Part shown: piece by piece, positions 44,518-52,717 of the stretch
Layout of the letters: each line of letters begins with the position of its first letter
Numbering within the stretch: position 1 is the first letter of the stretch
Assembly: GCA_027214345.1 (NCBI GenBank)
Contig: JAPWHR010000002.1
Span: 62,001 to 126,000 of the forward strand
Reading direction: 5' to 3'
From: Comamonadaceae bacterium G21597-S1
GTDB taxonomy: Bacteria > Pseudomonadota > Gammaproteobacteria > Burkholderiales > Burkholderiaceae_C
DNA: 64,000 nt
Translations under genes and position numbers: made by a program
The notes under the pieces: generated by a model
The model's input: only the letters and a program-made list of their open reading frames with translations
What the model was told of the DNA's origin: nothing
Database searches by the model: none

Positions 44518-45648
44518 ATGACCCACGACAACACCGACCTGCCCGAGCCCATGGCGCAGGCGCTGACGCTGGCGCAGCGCGCGATCGGCCTGAGCGAACC
44601 CAACCCGCGTGTGGGTTGCGTGCTGACCGGCGCCGACGGACAGCTGCTGGGCCAGGGCCACACCCAGGCCGTCGGCGGCCCGCACGCCGAGGTGATGGCC
44701 CTGCGCGACGCACAGTCACGCGGCCATGCCACCCGCGGTGCAACAGCCTATGTGACGCTCGAGCCCTGCGCCCATCACGGCCGCACCGGCCCGTGTTGCG
44801 ACGCGTTGATCGCCGCCGGCGTGGCACGGGTCGTGGTCAGCATCGAGGACCCGAATCCGCAGGTGGCCGGCCAGGGCCTGGCGCGCATGCGCGCGGCCGG
44901 CATCGCGGTCACGGTGGGTCCGGGCGCTGCGCAATCGCGCGAACTCAATATCGGATTCTTCAGCCGCATGCTCCGGCGCACGCCCTGGGTGCGGCTCAAG
45001 CTCGCCGCCTCGCTCGACGGCATGACCGCGCTGGACAACGGCGCCAGCCAGTGGATCACGTCGGAGCCGGCACGCACCGACGGCCACGCCTGGCGCGCGC
45101 GCGCCGATGTGATCCTGACCGGCATCGGCACCGTGCGCGACGACGACCCGCGCCTGGACGTGCGGCTCGCCACCGTGCACCGGCAGCCCGGGCTGGTGGT
45201 CGTCGACAGCCGGCTCGAGACGCCGCCGCAGGCGCGCCTGTTCGAGGCGCAGCGCAGCGTCACCCTGTATGCGGCCCAACCGCGCCCTGGGGCAGAGCCG
45301 GAGCTGGCAGCGCGTGGCGCGCGCATCGTGACCCTGCCTGGCAACACGCCCGCCGCCGCATCCAAGGTCGACCTGCGCGCCATGCTGGCCGACCTGGCCC
45401 GCACCGAAACCAACGAAATCCACGTGGAGGCCGGCCACAAACTCAACGGTTCGCTGATCCGCGAAGGCCTGGTCGACGAACTGCTGGTCTACCTGGCACC
45501 CAAGCTGATCGGCCAAGGCCGCTCCATGGCCGCCTTCGGCCCGCTCGCCGCCCTGCAGGACAGCCCGGCACTGCGTTTCGGCCCCATCGACAAAATCGGC
45601 CCCGACCTGCGCATCCTGGCCCGCTTTGCCGGCAAAGATGAATTCTGA
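44518..45648 (+). CDS. ribD: Bifunctional pyrimidine deaminase/reductase RibD
   Basis: RibD carries out deamination and then side-chain reduction of the pyrimidine intermediate in riboflavin synthesis. The 376-residue protein has the deaminase zinc site (GGPHAEVMAL and EPCAHHGRTGPCCDAL) in the first 150 residues. The reductase domain follows (RLKLAASLDGMTALDNGASQ split over WVRLK and QWITSE, then GIGTVRDDDPRLDVR). Length is standard. The ATG at 44518 is used. It is the first rib gene; a tandem repeat block separates it from ribE. Confidence 0.96.
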   Translation: MTHDNTDLPEPMAQALTLAQRAIGLSEPNPRVGCVLTGADGQLLGQGHTQAVGGPHAEVMALRDAQSRGHATRGATAYVTLEPCAHHGRTGPCCDALIAAGVARVVVSIEDPNPQVAGQGLARMRAAGIAVTVGPGAAQSRELNIGFFSRMLRRTPWVRLKLAASLDGMTALDNGASQWITSEPARTDGHAWRARADVILTGIGTVRDDDPRLDVRLATVHRQPGLVVVDSRLETPPQARLFEAQRSVTLYAAQPRPGAEPELAARGARIVTLPGNTPAAASKVDLRAMLADLARTETNEIHVEAGHKLNGSLIREGLVDELLVYLAPKLIGQGRSMAAFGPLAALQDSPALRFGPIDKIGPDLRILARFAGKDEF

Positions 45649-45650
45649 GA

Positions 45651-45897
45651 CCTTGTGTGCCAGACCAATAAATCGCGCAGCGATTTGTTGCTCTGGCTCC
45701 AACATTTTGTCGGATGTCGGCTGTCCACCTTGTGTGCCAGACCAATAAATCGCGCAGCGATTTGTTGCTCTGGCTCCAACATTTTGTCGGATGCCGGCTG
45801 TCCACCTTGTGTGCCAGACCAATAAATCGCGCAGCGATTTGTTGCTCTGGCTCCAACATTTTGTCGGATGTCGGCTGTTCACCTTGTGTGCCAGACC
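45651..45897. repeat. Three tandem 77-bp repeats plus a 16-bp partial copy between ribD and ribE
   Basis: The unit begins CCTTGTGTGCCAGACC and repeats at 45651, 45728 and 45805; the fourth copy stops after 16 bases (45882-45897). The copies differ at single bases only (T to C at the ATGTCGG position in copy 2, C to T near the end of copy 3). Each unit contains a long inverted repeat: in copy 1, positions 45659-45676 pair with 45680-45697 around a GCA loop. The RNA stem would have 18 positions with one C-C mismatch and one G-U. The block is clearly lower in G+C than the genes around it. It fills the 303-bp gap between ribD and ribE. Confidence 0.95.
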
Positions 45898-45951
45898 GGA
45901 AACCCTTCCCCGCCCGCCACCAGCATGTTGCGGCGCAACTAAAATACCCCG

Positions 45952-46635
45952 ATGTTCACAGGAATCATCACCGGCGTCGGGCGCATCGCCGCCATCGACG
46001 CGTTGGGGCCGTCCGCGTCCCACGGGAAGCGGCTGCACCTGTCCTGCCCGCCTGGCTACCTTGATGACGTGGCGGCGGGCGACAGCATCGCCCTCAATGG
46101 CGCCTGCATGACGGTCACCGGCTTCGATGCCGCAGCCGCAACGTTCGAGGTCGACATCTCCGCCGAATCTTTGGACAAGACCGCCGGCCTGGACGCCATC
46201 GGACCGGTGAACCTCGAGAAGGCCTTGCGCGCGCACGACCGGCTCGGTGGTCACATCGTCTCCGGGCATGTCGACGGCGTGGGCGAAGTGGCCGCACTCG
46301 ACCCGGTGGGCGAAAGCTGGCAGTTGCGCATCACCGTCCCGCGCGCGCTGGCCCGGTTCCTGGCCTACAAGGGCTCGATCACCGTCAACGGCGTCAGCCT
46401 GACGGTGAACGAGGTGCTGGACACCGCCACCACCTGCGACATCAGCATCAACCTGATCCCGCACACCGTGCACAACACCGCCCTGGGGTCGCTCCAACGC
46501 GGCTCCCGGGTCAATCTGGAGATCGACTTGATCGCTCGTTATGTCGAACGCATGCTTGGCGCAGGCGTCACGCCGACCGCCCACGACCGGCACGCGGCAA
46601 TGCCTGTCGCGCAAACGACCGGAGTGCCGTCATGA
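45952..46635 (+). CDS. ribE: Riboflavin synthase, alpha type
   Basis: Riboflavin synthase dismutates two molecules of dimethyl-ribityl-lumazine to riboflavin and the pyrimidine precursor. The 227-residue protein begins MFTGIITGVGRI and has the two lumazine-binding half-repeats (first with LNGACMTVTGFD, second with VNGVSLTVNEV), joined by LGGHIVSGHVDGVGEV. Its C-terminal tail is slightly longer than in E. coli (213). No clear ribosome binding site is seen before the ATG. The stop codon overlaps the start of ribBA by 4 bases. Confidence 0.96.
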   Translation: MFTGIITGVGRIAAIDALGPSASHGKRLHLSCPPGYLDDVAAGDSIALNGACMTVTGFDAAAATFEVDISAESLDKTAGLDAIGPVNLEKALRAHDRLGGHIVSGHVDGVGEVAALDPVGESWQLRITVPRALARFLAYKGSITVNGVSLTVNEVLDTATTCDISINLIPHTVHNTALGSLQRGSRVNLEIDLIARYVERMLGAGVTPTAHDRHAAMPVAQTTGVPS

Positions 46636-47747
46636 ACAGCCGTATTCCCGCCCCCATCTCCCCGGTCGAGGACATCGTCGCCGACCTGCGCGCCGGACGC
46701 ATGGTGGTCCTGATCGACGAGGAAGACCGTGAGAACGAGGGCGACCTGATCCTGGCCGCCGACCACGTGAGCGCGCAGGCGATCAACTTCATGGCCCGGT
46801 TCGGCCGCGGCCTGATCTGCCTGACGCTGACCAAGGAACGCTGCGCCCGGTTGCAGCTGCCGCCGATGGCCGCGCGCAACGGCGACAAGAAGGGCACGGC
46901 GTTCACGGTGTCCATCGAAGCCGCCGAAGGCGTCACCACCGGCATCTCCGCAGCCGATCGCGCCCGTACCGTGCAGGCTGCCGTGGCGCGTGATGCCGTG
47001 CCCGGCGATCTGGTGCAACCGGGCCACATCTTCCCGCTGCAGGCGGTCGATGGCGGCGTGTTGCTGCGCGCCGGCCACACCGAGGCCGGCTGTGACCTGG
47101 CCCAGCTGGCCGGTTGCAGCCCGGCCGCGGTGATCTGCGAGATCATGAAGGACGACGGCACGATGGCCCGTTTGCCGGACCTGCAGTTGTTCGCGGCCGA
47201 GCACGGGCTGAAGATCGGCACCATCGCCAGCCTGATCGAATACCGCAGCCGGGTCGAGTCGCTGCTCGACAAGGTCGGCGAGCGCTCCATCGACACCGCC
47301 TACGGAACTTTCACCGCCCATGCATTCCGCGACAAGCCCGGCCATGGCGTGCACCTGGCCCTGGTGCGCGGCCAGTGGCAGGCCGACGATGTCGTGCCGG
47401 TGCGTGTCCACGAACCCTTGTCGGTGCTCGACGCGCTCGAGATCAACCGCGCCATGCATTCCTGGAGCCTGGACGCCTGTCTGGCCCGCATGGCCCAGCT
47501 CGACAAGGGTGTCGTGGTGCTGCTCAACTGCGGCGAAAGCGCCGACCAGCTGCTCGCGCAGTTCGACGGCACGGCCCGCGCCAGCCACGGGCCCGAGCGC
47601 GGCCGCATGGACTTGCGCACCTATGGCATCGGCGCGCAGATCCTGCGCGAATGCGGCGTACAGAAGATGGAGCTGATGGGCAACCCGCGCCGCCTGCCGA
47701 GCATGGCAGGTTACGGACTCGAGATCACCGGCTACATCACCCACTGA
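46632..47747 (+). CDS. ribBA: 3,4-dihydroxy-2-butanone-4-phosphate synthase with a degenerate GTP cyclohydrolase II domain
   Basis: The N-terminal 200 residues are an intact RibB: the acidic loop [10 protein letters not shown], the conserved [14 protein letters not shown], and [13 protein letters not shown]. This half makes dihydroxybutanone phosphate from ribulose 5-phosphate. The C-terminal 170 residues align with GTP cyclohydrolase II. The zinc-site motif normally reading SECLTGD..RCDC is replaced by [18 protein letters not shown], which has no cysteine, so that half cannot be an active cyclohydrolase. Such RibBA-like proteins are known in Burkholderiales. A separate ribA must exist. It sits between ribE and ribH. 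Confidence 0.94.
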   Translation: MNSRIPAPISPVEDIVADLRAGRMVVLIDEEDRENEGDLILAADHVSAQAINFMARFGRGLICLTLTKERCARLQLPPMAARNGDKKGTAFTVSIEAAEGVTTGISAADRARTVQAAVARDAVPGDLVQPGHIFPLQAVDGGVLLRAGHTEAGCDLAQLAGCSPAAVICEIMKDDGTMARLPDLQLFAAEHGLKIGTIASLIEYRSRVESLLDKVGERSIDTAYGTFTAHAFRDKPGHGVHLALVRGQWQADDVVPVRVHEPLSVLDALEINRAMHSWSLDACLARMAQLDKGVVVLLNCGESADQLLAQFDGTARASHGPERGRMDLRTYGIGAQILRECGVQKMELMGNPRRLPSMAGYGLEITGYITH

Positions 47748-47770
47748 ACCACGGCACCACCAGGAAACAC

Positions 47771-48247
47771 ATGTTCGGCGCAGACAAGGGAAAACTGGAG
47801 TCCTCCGACAAGCGACTCAACGGCAAGAAGCTGCGCATCGCCATCGTGCAGGCGCGTTTCAACGAAACCATCACGAACGCGCTGGCGCAGGCCTGCGAGG
47901 ACGAACTGCGCCAGCTTGGTGTGGCCGACGATAACATGGTGCGGGTCCAGGTCCCCGGCGCGCTCGAAGTGCCGGTCGCGTTGCAGGCGCTGGCCGAGAC
48001 CGCGCAATACGACGCGCTGATCGCCCTGGGCTGCATCATCCGCGGTGAAACCTACCATTTCGAGCTCGTCGCCAACGAGTCGGGCGCCGGTGTCAGCCGC
48101 ATTGCACTGGATTACCAGCTGCCGGTGGCCAACGCCATCCTGACGACGGAAAACATGGAACAGGCGATCGCACGGCAGACCGACAAGGGCCGCGACGCGG
48201 CCCGGGTCGCCGTGGAGATGGCCAACCTGATGGAAGATATCGGATGA
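47771..48247 (+). CDS. ribH: 6,7-dimethyl-8-ribityllumazine synthase
   Basis: RibH condenses the ribityl-pyrimidine and dihydroxybutanone phosphate to lumazine, the substrate of RibE. The 158-residue protein has the N-terminal [16 protein letters not shown], then [34 protein letters not shown] and [11 protein letters not shown], which cover the phosphate and pyrimidine sites. Length fits the family, with a short charged N-terminal extension. GGAA precedes the ATG. The stop overlaps the start of nusB by 4 bases. Confidence 0.97.
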   Translation: MFGADKGKLESSDKRLNGKKLRIAIVQARFNETITNALAQACEDELRQLGVADDNMVRVQVPGALEVPVALQALAETAQYDALIALGCIIRGETYHFELVANESGAGVSRIALDYQLPVANAILTTENMEQAIARQTDKGRDAARVAVEMANLMEDIG

Positions 48248-48783
48248 ACGACGACACGATCACGCCCGCGGGCGGACGGCCTCCGCGCCAGGCCCGCACC
48301 GGCGTGACCAGTACCGGCGCGCGCAAGGCCGGCAGCAAATCGGCACGGACCCGTTCGCGCGAGTTCGCGCTGCAAGGCCTGTACCAGCACCTGATCGGGC
48401 GCAACACGCTGGACGACATCGATGCGTTCACGCGCGACCTGGCCGGCTTCAACAAATGCGACCGCATGCATTTCGACGCCTTGTTGCGCGGCTGCGTGTC
48501 GGACGCCGCCGCGCTCGACGCCCTGATCCTGCCGCTGCTGGACCGGCCCATGGCCGAGATCTCGCCGATCGAACACGGCACGATGTGGATCGGCGCCTAC
48601 GAGTTGCAGCACTGCATGGACGTCCCGTGGCGGGTCGTGCTCAACGAATGTATCGAGCTGGCCAAGGAATTCGGCGGCACCGACGGGCACAAATACGTCA
48701 ACGCGGTGCTCAACGGCATCGCCCCCGGCCTGCGCGCCGCCGAGGTGGCCTCCGACCGCGGCCGCAAGGCCCCGCCCGCCTGA
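48244..48783 (+). CDS. nusB: Transcription antitermination factor NusB
   Basis: NusB with NusE (S10) binds boxA RNA and supports antitermination in rRNA operons. The core shows the family blocks [54 protein letters not shown] and [10 protein letters not shown]. The protein is 179 residues, about 40 longer than E. coli NusB through a basic, Gly/Thr-rich N-terminal extension that looks disordered. ribH-nusB is a conserved pair. The stop shares one base with the start of the aminotransferase gene (TGATG). Confidence 0.95.
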   Translation: MNDDTITPAGGRPPRQARTGVTSTGARKAGSKSARTRSREFALQGLYQHLIGRNTLDDIDAFTRDLAGFNKCDRMHFDALLRGCVSDAAALDALILPLLDRPMAEISPIEHGTMWIGAYELQHCMDVPWRVVLNECIELAKEFGGTDGHKYVNAVLNGIAPGLRAAEVASDRGRKAPPA

Positions 48784-49982
48784 TGGCAGACCCGCTGCGC
48801 CTGTCCGGCCGGGCCCGCCGGGTCGAGCCTTTCCACGTGATGGAAATGGCCAAGGCCGCGGCCGAGATCGGCCGCTCTGCCGCCGCCAGCGATCGGCCGA
48901 TGGTCTACCTGAACATCGGCGAGCCCGACTTCACGGCACCGCCACTGGTCCAGCAGGCGGCCGAACAGGCGATCCGGGACGGCCGCACCCAATACACGCC
49001 CGCGCTCGGGCTCGAAGCCCTGCGCGAACGCATCAGTGCCTGGTACCGCGCCCGCTTCGATCTCGCCGTGCCGGCGTCGCGCATCGTCGTCACCGCCGGC
49101 GCGTCGGCTGCCCTGCAGCTGGCCTGCCTGGCACTGATCGAGGCCGGTGACGAGATCCTGATGCCCGATCCCTGTTATCCGTGCAACCGCCAGTTCGTGA
49201 ATGCGGCCGACGGCCGCGCGGTGCTGGTGCCGACCACGGCCGAGCAACGGTTCCAGCTCAGCGCCGAGACGGTGGCGCAGCACTGGAAGCCGGGCGTGAC
49301 CCGTGGCGTGTTGCTGGCGTCGCCCTCCAATCCGACCGGCACCTCCATCCATCCGGACGAGTTGCGGCGCATCCAGGCCCTGGTGGCCGAGCGCGGCGGC
49401 GTGACCATCGTCGACGAGATCTACCTGGGCCTGGGTTACGACCCGTTGTTCGGCCACAGCGCACTGGAGATCGACGATGCGGTGATCAGCATCAACAGCT
49501 TCAGCAAATACTTCAGCATGACCGGCTGGCGCCTGGGCTGGCTGGTCGTGCCCGAGACCCTGGTGCCGGTGATCGAGCGGCTGGCGCAGAACTTGTTCAT
49601 CTGCCCGAGCACGATCGCCCAACACGCGGCGCTGGCCTGCTTCGAGGCCGAGAGCATTGCCGAATACGAGAGCCGCCGCCACGCGTTCCAGGCTCGGCGC
49701 GACTACCTGGTCCCGGCGCTCGAGTCGGTCGGACTATCGGTACCGGTGCTGCCGGATGGCGCGTTCTACGTCTGGGCCGACTGCACGCAGGCCTGCAGGA
49801 CGCTGGGCGTGCCTGACAGCTGGGAGCTGGCCTTTGCGCTGATGCGCCAGGCCCATGTGGCGGTGACGCCCGGGCGCGACTTCGGCCAGGCCCAGACCGC
49901 GCAGTTCATCCGCCTGTCGAGCGCCAGCGCCATGGGCCAGCTCGAGCTGGCCGTGCAGCGGCTGCGGAGCCTGCTGGCATGA
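48783..49982 (+). CDS. Pyridoxal phosphate-dependent aminotransferase, class I/II
   Basis: This 399-residue aminotransferase of fold type I has YLNIGEPDFTAP near the N-terminus, VTAGASAALQLA (phosphate contact), SPSNPTGT, VDEIYLGLGY and the PLP-lysine motif SFSKYFSMTGWRLGW. The family includes aspartate, alanine and aromatic aminotransferases, and the donor cannot be told from sequence alone. It is translationally coupled to nusB through TGATG, a common betaproteobacterial order. YbgC and the tol genes follow. Confidence 0.9.
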   Translation: MADPLRLSGRARRVEPFHVMEMAKAAAEIGRSAAASDRPMVYLNIGEPDFTAPPLVQQAAEQAIRDGRTQYTPALGLEALRERISAWYRARFDLAVPASRIVVTAGASAALQLACLALIEAGDEILMPDPCYPCNRQFVNAADGRAVLVPTTAEQRFQLSAETVAQHWKPGVTRGVLLASPSNPTGTSIHPDELRRIQALVAERGGVTIVDEIYLGLGYDPLFGHSALEIDDAVISINSFSKYFSMTGWRLGWLVVPETLVPVIERLAQNLFICPSTIAQHAALACFEAESIAEYESRRHAFQARRDYLVPALESVGLSVPVLPDGAFYVWADCTQACRTLGVPDSWELAFALMRQAHVAVTPGRDFGQAQTAQFIRLSSASAMGQLELAVQRLRSLLA

Positions 49983-50037
49983 CGCGGCACCCATGTACCG
50001 GCACCCTGACGGGCGGCAGACCGGCCGCCCGCCCGCG

Positions 50038-50490
50038 ATGACGCAGGCCGATGGCACGGCCACGACCGGCAGCGCCGGCGGCGCGCGTGTCTTCCACTGG
50101 CCGCTGCGCGTGTACTGGGAAGACACCGATGCCGGCGGCGTCGTGTTCTACGCCAACTACCTGAAGTATTTCGAGCGCGCGCGCACCGAATGGCTGCGCG
50201 CCCGGGGCTTCGGACAGCAGCAACTGCGCGAAAGCACCGGCGGCATGTTCGTGGTCACCGACGCCACGCTGAAGTACCACCGACCGGCCCGGCTCGACGA
50301 TCAACTGTTGGTTACCACTTGGATGCAGGAGCACGGCCGCGTCTGCATGACAATCGGCCAGCAGGCCCGGCGCGGAGCCGACGGCAGCGGCGATATCCTC
50401 TGCGAGGCCACGATCCGCATCGGCTGGGTCTCGGCCGAACTTTTCAAACCCACCCGCATTCCACCTTCGATTGTGAAAGCCCTCTCATGA
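50038..50490 (+). CDS. ybgC: Tol-Pal system-associated acyl-CoA thioesterase YbgC
   Basis: This hotdog-fold thioesterase has the active-site motif WEDTDAGGVVFYANYLKYFERARTEW (shortened here to its core DTDAGGVVFYANYLKYFERA) with the catalytic aspartate. YbgC hydrolyses short acyl-CoA or acyl-ACP species and is tied to the Tol-Pal system by gene order. I chose the ATG at 50038 (150 residues), since members usually have 130-150 residues; an upstream ATG at 49993 adds 15 unconserved residues. Neither has a strong ribosome binding site. The stop overlaps the tolQ start (ATGA). Confidence 0.92.
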   Translation: MTQADGTATTGSAGGARVFHWPLRVYWEDTDAGGVVFYANYLKYFERARTEWLRARGFGQQQLRESTGGMFVVTDATLKYHRPARLDDQLLVTTWMQEHGRVCMTIGQQARRGADGSGDILCEATIRIGWVSAELFKPTRIPPSIVKALS

Positions 50491-51179
50491 ATCAAGACAT
50501 GTCGATCCTGCATCTGGTGCTGGGAGCCAGCGTCGTGGTTCAGCTTGTCATGTTGCTGTTGATCGTGGTGTCGGTCGCCAGCTGGGCCGCGATCTTTCGC
50601 AAGCTGTTCGCGCTCAAGCGCGTGCGCGCGCTCAACGAATCGTTCGAGCGCGACTTCTGGTCCGGCACCAGCCTGAACGACCTGTTTGCGGCCGCGGCCA
50701 AGAACGCCCGCCACTGCGGCCCGATGGAGCGCATCTTCGCCAGCGGCATGCGCGAATACCAGAAGTTGCGCGAGCGGCGTATCGCCGACACCGGCAGCCT
50801 GATGGACGGCGCCCGGCGCGCCATGCGAGCCAGCTTCCAGCGCGAAATGGACGAGGCCGAGTCCAACCTGTCGTTCCTGGCCTCGGTCGGTTCGGTATCG
50901 CCCTACGTGGGGCTGTTCGGCACCGTGTGGGGCATCATGCACGCGTTCACCGGCCTGGCCAACCTGCAGCAGGTCACCTTGTCGACGGTGGCGCCGGGCA
51001 TCGCCGAAGCCCTGGTCGCCACGGCCATCGGCTTGTTCGCGGCGATTCCGGCCGTGGTCGCCTACAACCGCTTCGCACGCGACATCGATCGTATCGCGAT
51101 CCGCATGGAGACCTTCATCGAGGAGTTTTCCAACATCCTGCATCGCAACGTGGGTGCGCAGTCCGCATCCGGGCACTGA
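50487..51179 (+). CDS. tolQ: Tol-Pal system proton channel protein TolQ
   Basis: TolQ with TolR forms the proton-driven motor that energises TolA to keep the outer membrane tethered during division. The 230-residue protein has three transmembrane segments: VVQLVMLLLIVVSVASWAAIF near the N-terminus, and the pair around ASVGSVSPYVGLFGTVWGI and ALVATAIGLFAAIPAVVAY. The latter two carry the polar residues of ExbB/TolQ proteins. The start overlaps the ybgC stop by 4 bases. tolR follows 18 bp downstream. Confidence 0.96.
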   Translation: MNQDMSILHLVLGASVVVQLVMLLLIVVSVASWAAIFRKLFALKRVRALNESFERDFWSGTSLNDLFAAAAKNARHCGPMERIFASGMREYQKLRERRIADTGSLMDGARRAMRASFQREMDEAESNLSFLASVGSVSPYVGLFGTVWGIMHAFTGLANLQQVTLSTVAPGIAEALVATAIGLFAAIPAVVAYNRFARDIDRIAIRMETFIEEFSNILHRNVGAQSASGH

Positions 51180-51197
51180 CGACGGAGGTCCAGCACC

Positions 51198-51629
51198 ATG
51201 CCCGCAACCATGGGCCGCGGACGCGGCCGGCGCACCATCAACGAGATCAACATGGTGCCGTTCATCGACGTGATGCTGGTACTGCTGATCATCTTCATGG
51301 TCACCGCGCCGCTGATCACGCCCAGCGTGGTCGACTTGCCCAGCATCGGCAAGGCGGCCCGCCAGCCGGACCAGGTGCTGGAGATCGTCATCGACAAGGA
51401 AGGCCTGCTCAACCTCAAGACGCGCGAGGGCAGTGCCCAGATGGCGCTGCGCGAGATCACCAACGCGGTCCGGCAGGCCCAGGCCAGCGCCGAGAATCCG
51501 GCGGTGGTGATCAGCGCCGACCGCAACGTGAAATATGAGACCGTCGTCACCGTGATGGACGCGTTGCAGCGTGCTGGCGCCCAGCGTGTGGGACTGTCGG
51601 TGCAGCTGTCCGGAGACGGCGGCCCATGA
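51198..51629 (+). CDS. tolR: Tol-Pal system protein TolR
   Basis: TolR is a 143-residue inner-membrane protein of the ExbD/TolR family. The single transmembrane helix MVPFIDVMLVLLIIFMVTAP carries the conserved aspartate (FIDVMLVLL) that binds the proton. The periplasmic domain ends with AQRVGLSVQ, as in the family. It is translationally coupled to tolA by a 4-base overlap. Confidence 0.96.
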   Translation: MPATMGRGRGRRTINEINMVPFIDVMLVLLIIFMVTAPLITPSVVDLPSIGKAARQPDQVLEIVIDKEGLLNLKTREGSAQMALREITNAVRQAQASAENPAVVISADRNVKYETVVTVMDALQRAGAQRVGLSVQLSGDGGP

Positions 51630-52663
51630 CCGCATCTGCGGATCGCCTCGAGTTCGCGCCGCCGGCGACCAACGGCATGGGCCGGTCGCTGGCACTGGCC
51701 GTGCTCGCGCACCTGGTGCTGGTGGCGGCACTGACGCTGGGCGTGCAATGGCGCCGCACGGCGCCAACGGTCGAGGTGCAGGCCGAGTTGTGGTCCGCCG
51801 TTCCGCAGGCCGCTGCACCCCGGCAGGTCGAACCGCCGCCGCCCCCGCCTCCTGCACCCGCTCCCGAACCGGCACCGGTCGTCGCGCCCCCCCCGCCGGC
51901 CCCGGCGCCCGACGCCCAGATCGCGCTCGAGAAGAAGCGCGAACAGGAACAACTGGAACAGGAAAAGCAACTGGCCGCACAGCAACGCGAGCAGGAAAAG
52001 CTGGAGCAACAAAAGCGCGAACAGGAAAAGATCGCGCTGGAGAAAAAGCGCGAACAGGAGCGCCTCGCGGCGCTGGAGAAAAAACGCGAGCAGGAGCAGC
52101 GCGAGAAGGAAAGGCTGGCGGCCGAGAAAAAGAAGCAGCAGGAACAGGAAAAACTGGCGGCCGAGAAAAAGAAGCGCGAGCAGGAGAAACTGGCGGCCGA
52201 GAAGAAGAAACGCGAACAGGAGAAGCTGGCCGCCGAGAAGAAGAAGCAGGAACAACTGCAGGCACAAAAGGCCAAGGAAGAAGCCGAACGCCTGGAAGAG
52301 CAGCGCCAGCGCAACCTGGCGCGCATCGCGGGCCTGGCCGGCGCGACCGGGGCCCCCGGCGCCACCGGCACGGCGCAAAAGGCCAGTGGGGGCGGCTCCA
52401 GCAGTTACGGCGGTCGCGTCAGTGCCATCGTCAAGCCCAACATCGTGTTCACCGAAAACGCGCAGGACAACCCGACCGCGCTGGTCGAAGTGCGCGCCGC
52501 GCCGGACGGCACCATTGTCGGGCGCAAGCTGGTCAAGAGCAGCGGCAACAAGGCCTGGGACGAGGCCGTGCTCAAGGCCATCGACAAGACCGCGGTGCTG
52601 CCGCGCGATGTCGACGGCACGGTGCCGCCGGTGCTGGAAATCAATTTCCGGCGCCGCGACTGA
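51626..52663 (+). CDS. tolA: Cell envelope integrity protein TolA
   Basis: TolA spans the periplasm and links the TolQR motor to Pal and TolB. The 345-residue protein has an N-terminal transmembrane helix (LALAVLAHLVLVAALTLGV) and a proline-rich stretch. A long charged coiled coil of repeated AAEKKKREQEKL-type units follows (about residues 90-225). The C-terminal domain has the TonB-like fold (SYGGRVSAIVKPNIVF, NKAWDEAVLKAIDKT). The tolB and pal genes, which normally follow, are not here; the next gene is dnaE on the other strand, 54 bp away. Confidence 0.94.
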   Translation: MTASADRLEFAPPATNGMGRSLALAVLAHLVLVAALTLGVQWRRTAPTVEVQAELWSAVPQAAAPRQVEPPPPPPPAPAPEPAPVVAPPPPAPAPDAQIALEKKREQEQLEQEKQLAAQQREQEKLEQQKREQEKIALEKKREQERLAALEKKREQEQREKERLAAEKKKQQEQEKLAAEKKKREQEKLAAEKKKREQEKLAAEKKKQEQLQAQKAKEEAERLEEQRQRNLARIAGLAGATGAPGATGTAQKASGGGSSSYGGRVSAIVKPNIVFTENAQDNPTALVEVRAAPDGTIVGRKLVKSSGNKAWDEAVLKAIDKTAVLPRDVDGTVPPVLEINFRRRD

Positions 52664-52717
52664 CGCCGGTCCGGCCGTGCGGATCGAGCGCACAGGACTG
52701 GCCGCCGGTCCCGCCGA

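Noticed and set aside
45651-45897. CRISPR array
   Set aside because: The 77-bp units follow each other directly without unique spacers, and no cas gene is near.
44716-46614. Long minus-strand open frame across ribD, the repeat block and ribE
   Set aside because: It is the antisense of conserved rib genes in a GC-rich genome. It runs through the repeats only because the unit has no stop on that strand in any phase. It shows no family motif.
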